Shown: positions 12,443 through 14,958 of the stretch, piece after piece
Layout of the letters: each line of letters opens with the position of its first letter
How positions within the stretch are numbered: the first letter of the stretch is position 1
Source: Trebonia sp036501515
GTDB taxonomy: Bacteria; Actinomycetota; Actinomycetes; Streptosporangiales; Streptosporangiaceae
Length of the DNA: 14,958 nucleotides
Assembly (NCBI GenBank): GCA_036501515.1
Contig: DASYAD010000241.1
Location: forward strand, 1-14,958
Direction: 5' to 3'
The notes under the pieces: generated by a model
Told to the model about the DNA's origin: nothing
Database searches by the model: none
Seen by the model: only the letters and a program-made list of their open reading frames with translations
Program-made: the position numbers and the translations under genes

Positions 12443-14005
12443 ATGCGGCATTTCCAGGGTTCGTGCGAACTAACCTCGCCTGAGATTATTGGCACGAGCA
12501 TCGATATCGACTCCATCTCTGTTTCCGGGCTGCGGCAGGCGATGGCAGACGGCGTGTTCACCGCGACCACGCTCGCGCGGCATTACCTGGATCGCATCGA
12601 TGAGGTGGACCCCGTGCTGCGGGCCGTCATCGGGGTCAGCCCTGACGTGCTCGACCAGGCGGCCGAGAGCGACGCCGCCTGGCAAGCCGGGCGGCCGCGC
12701 GCCCTCGAGGGGATCCCCGTCCTGGTCAAGGACAACGTTCAGGTGGCGGGGATGGCGACGACGGCGGGCTCGTCCGCGTTGCTGGCGGCGCGGCCGCCGG
12801 ACGCGTTCGTGATTGCCAGGCTGCGCGAGGCGGGCGCGGTCATCCTGGCCAAGGCCAACCTGTCGGAATGGGCGAACTTCCGGTCGACGCGCTCGACTAG
12901 CGGCTGGTCAACGGTGGGCGGCCAGACCGCGAACCCCTACGCACTGGATCGCAACCCCTCAGGGTCGAGCTCCGGGTCGGCGGCCGGGCTGTCCGCGGGC
13001 TTCGCGCCGCTCGCCATCGGCACCGAGACCGACGGGTCGATCGTCTCCCCGTCAAGCGCCAACGGCGTGGTCGGCGTAAAGCCCACGCTCGGGCTGGTCA
13101 GCCGGGGCGGCATCGTGCCGCTCTCGCTCGCCCAGGACACCGCGGGCCCGATGGCCACGTCGGTCGCGGACGCGGCGGCGCTGCTGTCCGTGCTCGCCGC
13201 GGCTGATCCTGACGACAGCGCCGACGATCACCCGGGCCCGCTTGACTACACGGAGTTCCTCGACGTGGCGGCGCTGGAGAGGGCACGGATCGGCATCTGG
13301 CGGACCGCCTCGGCCGGGGCCGACGCGGCGACCGAGGCACTGCTCGACGCCGCGGTGGACCGCCTGCGGTCGCTCGGCGCCGTCGTGGTCGACCCGGTGG
13401 AACTGCCGGACATCGAGAAGGTCACCGAGCCCGAGTTCGACGCGCTGAACTACGAGTTCAAGCACGGCATCAACACCTACCTGAAGTACCTGGGCGCGTT
13501 CGCGGACGACGCGGGCCCCGAGCTGCCTGGCACCCTCGCCGACCTGATCGAGTTCAACGAGCGGAACGCGCCGGTGGTGCTCGCACGGTTCGGCCAGGAG
13601 ATCTTCCAGGCCGCGGAGGCGACCAGCGGCGACCTGGGCGACCCGGTCTACCAGGAGCTGCGGCTGGCGGCGCGCGAGCTGGCCATGACGGCGGTGGAGA
13701 CGCCGGTGGTCGAGCACAAGCTCGACGCGATCTTCTCGCTGACCGCGAACCCGGCCTGGCTGACCGACTACGTCCTCGGCGACCACTCGGTCTTCGGCAC
13801 CTCACGTCCCGGCGCCGTTTCCGGCTCGCCGACGGTCAGCGTTCCGTTCGGCTACGTCTGCGGGCTCCCCGTGGGCGTCTCGTTCATCGGCCCGCACTGG
13901 AGCGAACCCCGCCTGCTCGCGCTGGCCTACGCCTTCGAGCAGGCGACCATGGCCCGCCGCGCACCGGGGCTCAGCGCGTCCGTCTCCGCGCACTTGCGCG
14001 GATAG
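12443..14005 (+). CDS. Amidase-signature family hydrolase
   Basis: The 520 residues contain the complete Ser-cisSer-Lys triad of the amidase signature family. K96 lies in IPVLVKDNV, the cis-serine S175 in the serine/glycine-rich NPSGSSSGSAAG, and the nucleophile S199 in GTETDGSIVSPSS. The 24-residue spacing between the two serines equals that of FAAH. VVGVKPTLGLVSRGGIVPLS and QDTAGPMATSVADAA are further family landmarks. Such enzymes hydrolyse amide bonds of diverse small molecules; the GatA subunit is a relative, but no GatB/GatC genes are present and the substrate cannot be told. ATG 12443 is chosen by the -10 element placed exactly for a leaderless start; the reading frame is open further upstream but runs through the IclR-type gene in another frame. 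No signal peptide. Converges on the TrpB2 gene across a terminator. Confidence 0.93.
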   Translation: MRHFQGSCELTSPEIIGTSIDIDSISVSGLRQAMADGVFTATTLARHYLDRIDEVDPVLRAVIGVSPDVLDQAAESDAAWQAGRPRALEGIPVLVKDNVQVAGMATTAGSSALLAARPPDAFVIARLREAGAVILAKANLSEWANFRSTRSTSGWSTVGGQTANPYALDRNPSGSSSGSAAGLSAGFAPLAIGTETDGSIVSPSSANGVVGVKPTLGLVSRGGIVPLSLAQDTAGPMATSVADAAALLSVLAAADPDDSADDHPGPLDYTEFLDVAALERARIGIWRTASAGADAATEALLDAAVDRLRSLGAVVVDPVELPDIEKVTEPEFDALNYEFKHGINTYLKYLGAFADDAGPELPGTLADLIEFNERNAPVVLARFGQEIFQAAEATSGDLGDPVYQELRLAARELAMTAVETPVVEHKLDAIFSLTANPAWLTDYVLGDHSVFGTSRPGAVSGSPTVSVPFGYVCGLPVGVSFIGPHWSEPRLLALAYAFEQATMARRAPGLSASVSAHLRG

Positions 14006-14011
14006 CGATCG

Positions 14012-14028
14012 CTTTTCCCGGAGAAAAG
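14012..14028. other. Small hairpin directly after the amidase stop
   Basis: CTTTTC-CCGGA-GAAAAG forms a 6-bp stem with a 5-nt loop, 6 nt after the amidase stop. It is too short to be a sure terminator. Confidence 0.3.
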
Positions 14029-14044
14029 TGCCGGGTTTGCGGGC

Positions 14045-14095
14045 AATTGCGAGGAAGTCCCCGAATGCGGCGTGCATTCGGGGACTTCCGCAATT
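14045..14095. terminator. Bidirectional hairpin between the convergent amidase and TrpB2 genes
   Basis: A perfect 16-bp stem (14053-14068 with 14074-14089, loop GGCGT) is extended by AATTGC/GCAATT (14045-14050 with 14090-14095) after a 2-nt bulge (14051-14052), 22 paired bases in all. It fills the 96-bp gap between the two stops and ends 6 nt before the TrpB2 stop, so it can stop transcription from both sides. Confidence 0.9.
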
Positions 14096-14101
14096 CTCGG
14101 G

Positions 14102-14958
14102 CTACGCGCCCGGTACGGCCGGCAGGTTCTGAAGCGCGGCGTCGATCCGGTCCTGCGGCAGCTCGAAATCGGTCATATCGCCCGACAGGTAGCGCTCGTA
14201 GGCCAGCATGTCGAAATGCCCGTGCCCGCACAGCGCGGTCAGGATGACCTTCGGCTCCCCGGTCAGCGCGCACCGCTTCGCCTCCTCGATCACCGCCGCG
14301 ATCGCGTGCGACGGCTCGGGTGCCGGGATGATCCCCTCCGCCTTCGCGAACGTGATCGCGGCGGCGAAGCACTCCCGCTGCGGCTTGGCCACGGCCTCGA
14401 ACAGGCCGAGCTCGTACATGTGCGAGAGCAGCGGCGACATGCCGTGGTAGCGCAGCCCGCCGGCGTGCACCGGGTCGGGGATGAACTCGTGGCCGAGGGT
14501 GTGCATCTTCATCAGCGGCGTGAGGCCCGCCGTGTCGCCGAAGTCGTAGGCGTAGATCCCGCGGGTGAACGACGGGCAGGCGGTCGGCTCGACGGCCCTG
14601 ATCACCGGGTTCATCCGCCCGGCGAGCTTCTCCCGCAGGAACGGGAAGAACAGCCCGCCGAAGTTCGAGCCGCCGCCGGTGCACCCCACGATCAGGTCGG
14701 GCCCCGCCTCGCCGGCCATCTCGAACTGCGCGAGTGCCTCCTGGCCGATTACCGTCTGGTGCAGCAGCACGTGGTTGAGCACCGACCCGAGCGCATACCT
14801 GGTCTCCGCGGACCCGCCCGCGGCCTCGACCGCCTCGCTGATCGCGATGCCGAGCGACCCGGGCGAGTCGGGATCGTCCGCCAGCACCTTCAGGCCCGAC
14901 TGGGTGGCCCGCGACGGCGACGGGTGCACGGTCGCGCCCCACGTCTCCATCATCGTGC
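14102..14958 (-). CDS. trpB2: TrpB2-type tryptophan synthase beta-like PLP enzyme (partial, 5' end outside the window)
   Basis: The readable 283 residues are the C-terminal two thirds of a TrpB-like fold-type II PLP enzyme. METWGATVHPSPS opens the part seen, and GCTGGGSNFGG is the glycine-rich loop binding the PLP phosphate. AVEPTACPSFTRG, HTLGHEFIPDPVHAGGLRYHGMSP and EGIIPAPEPSHAIAAVI are typical of the TrpB2 (COG1350) branch, not classical TrpB. Such enzymes join indole and serine to tryptophan, or do a related beta-replacement. The catalytic lysine would be in the missing N-terminal part. The frame continues past MM into the window end, so neither methionine is the start. No trpA or other tryptophan genes are present. 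Branch assignment likely, substrate less so. Confidence 0.9.
   Translation of the reverse strand, partial: TMMETWGATVHPSPSRATQSGLKVLADDPDSPGSLGIAISEAVEAAGGSAETRYALGSVLNHVLLHQTVIGQEALAQFEMAGEAGPDLIVGCTGGGSNFGGLFFPFLREKLAGRMNPVIRAVEPTACPSFTRGIYAYDFGDTAGLTPLMKMHTLGHEFIPDPVHAGGLRYHGMSPLLSHMYELGLFEAVAKPQRECFAAAITFAKAEGIIPAPEPSHAIAAVIEEAKRCALTGEPKVILTALCGHGHFDMLAYERYLSGDMTDFELPQDRIDAALQNLPAVPGA

Noticed and set aside
13052..13786. Long minus-strand open frame inside the amidase gene
   Set aside because: Antisense shadow of the amidase, whose active-site motifs are all on the plus strand.
1..14958. CRISPR array, insertion sequence or phage cassette
   Set aside because: No regular repeat-spacer pattern, no transposase or phage structural genes; the only repeats are short tandem units.

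Overview
The window is about 15 kb of GC-rich chromosomal DNA from an actinomycete. The base composition, the HTH/DUF5753 plus DUF397 gene pair, the mycobacterial-PhoPR-like two-component system, the actinobacterial LCP protein, the orn/tRNA-His neighbourhood and the leaderless-type promoters (TANNNT 6-8 nt before ATG) all fit Actinomycetes. I cannot name genus or species. I see no phage, plasmid, insertion-sequence or CRISPR signature, and most of the window looks like ordinary core and near-core chromosome.

Layout. (a) 1-1421, plus strand: the C-terminal part of an FtsX-type ABC permease, probably truncated or frameshifted, followed 4 nt later by a PtpA-like low-molecular-weight tyrosine phosphatase. 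(b) 1449-6128, minus strand: an LCP (LytR-CpsA-Psr) cell-wall ligase, a stand-alone 77-residue LuxR-type HTH protein, and an OmpR-type response regulator with its sensor kinase 13 nt downstream. (c) 6443-6667, plus: a 74-residue conserved-looking small protein with a TTG start and a strong downstream hairpin. (d) 7004-8682, minus: a PGRP/Amidase_2-like protein, oligoribonuclease (orn), and tRNA-His with encoded CCA and a T-tailed terminator. (e) 8891-10840: a four-helix membrane protein divergent from an XRE/DUF5753 regulator and its DUF397 partner. (f) 10890-14005, plus: a CPBP-family membrane protein, an IclR-type HTH-only protein and an amidase-signature enzyme. (g) 14102-end, minus: the C-terminal part of a TrpB2-type PLP enzyme, convergent with the amidase and separated from it by a large two-sided hairpin.

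How the genes may work together. Several genes concern the envelope and its sensing: LCP ligase, two-component system, PGRP-like protein, CPBP protein and a four-TM protein. They form separate small transcription units, not one pathway. The clearest functional pairs are the response regulator with its kinase, and the XRE regulator with its DUF397 partner.

The most unusual structural signal is a run of short tandem repeats. At two minus-strand genes (kinase, LCP) the repeats have a period divisible by three, span the stop codon and regenerate in-frame stops. A third gene (LuxR-HTH) ends inside a 24-bp degenerate array. Coding tandem duplications of 18 bp and 21 bp occur in two other genes. I found no convincing wholly new multi-gene system. 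The best candidates for follow-up are the divergent four-TM/XRE/DUF397 cluster, the stop-codon repeats and the IclR HTH without an effector domain.
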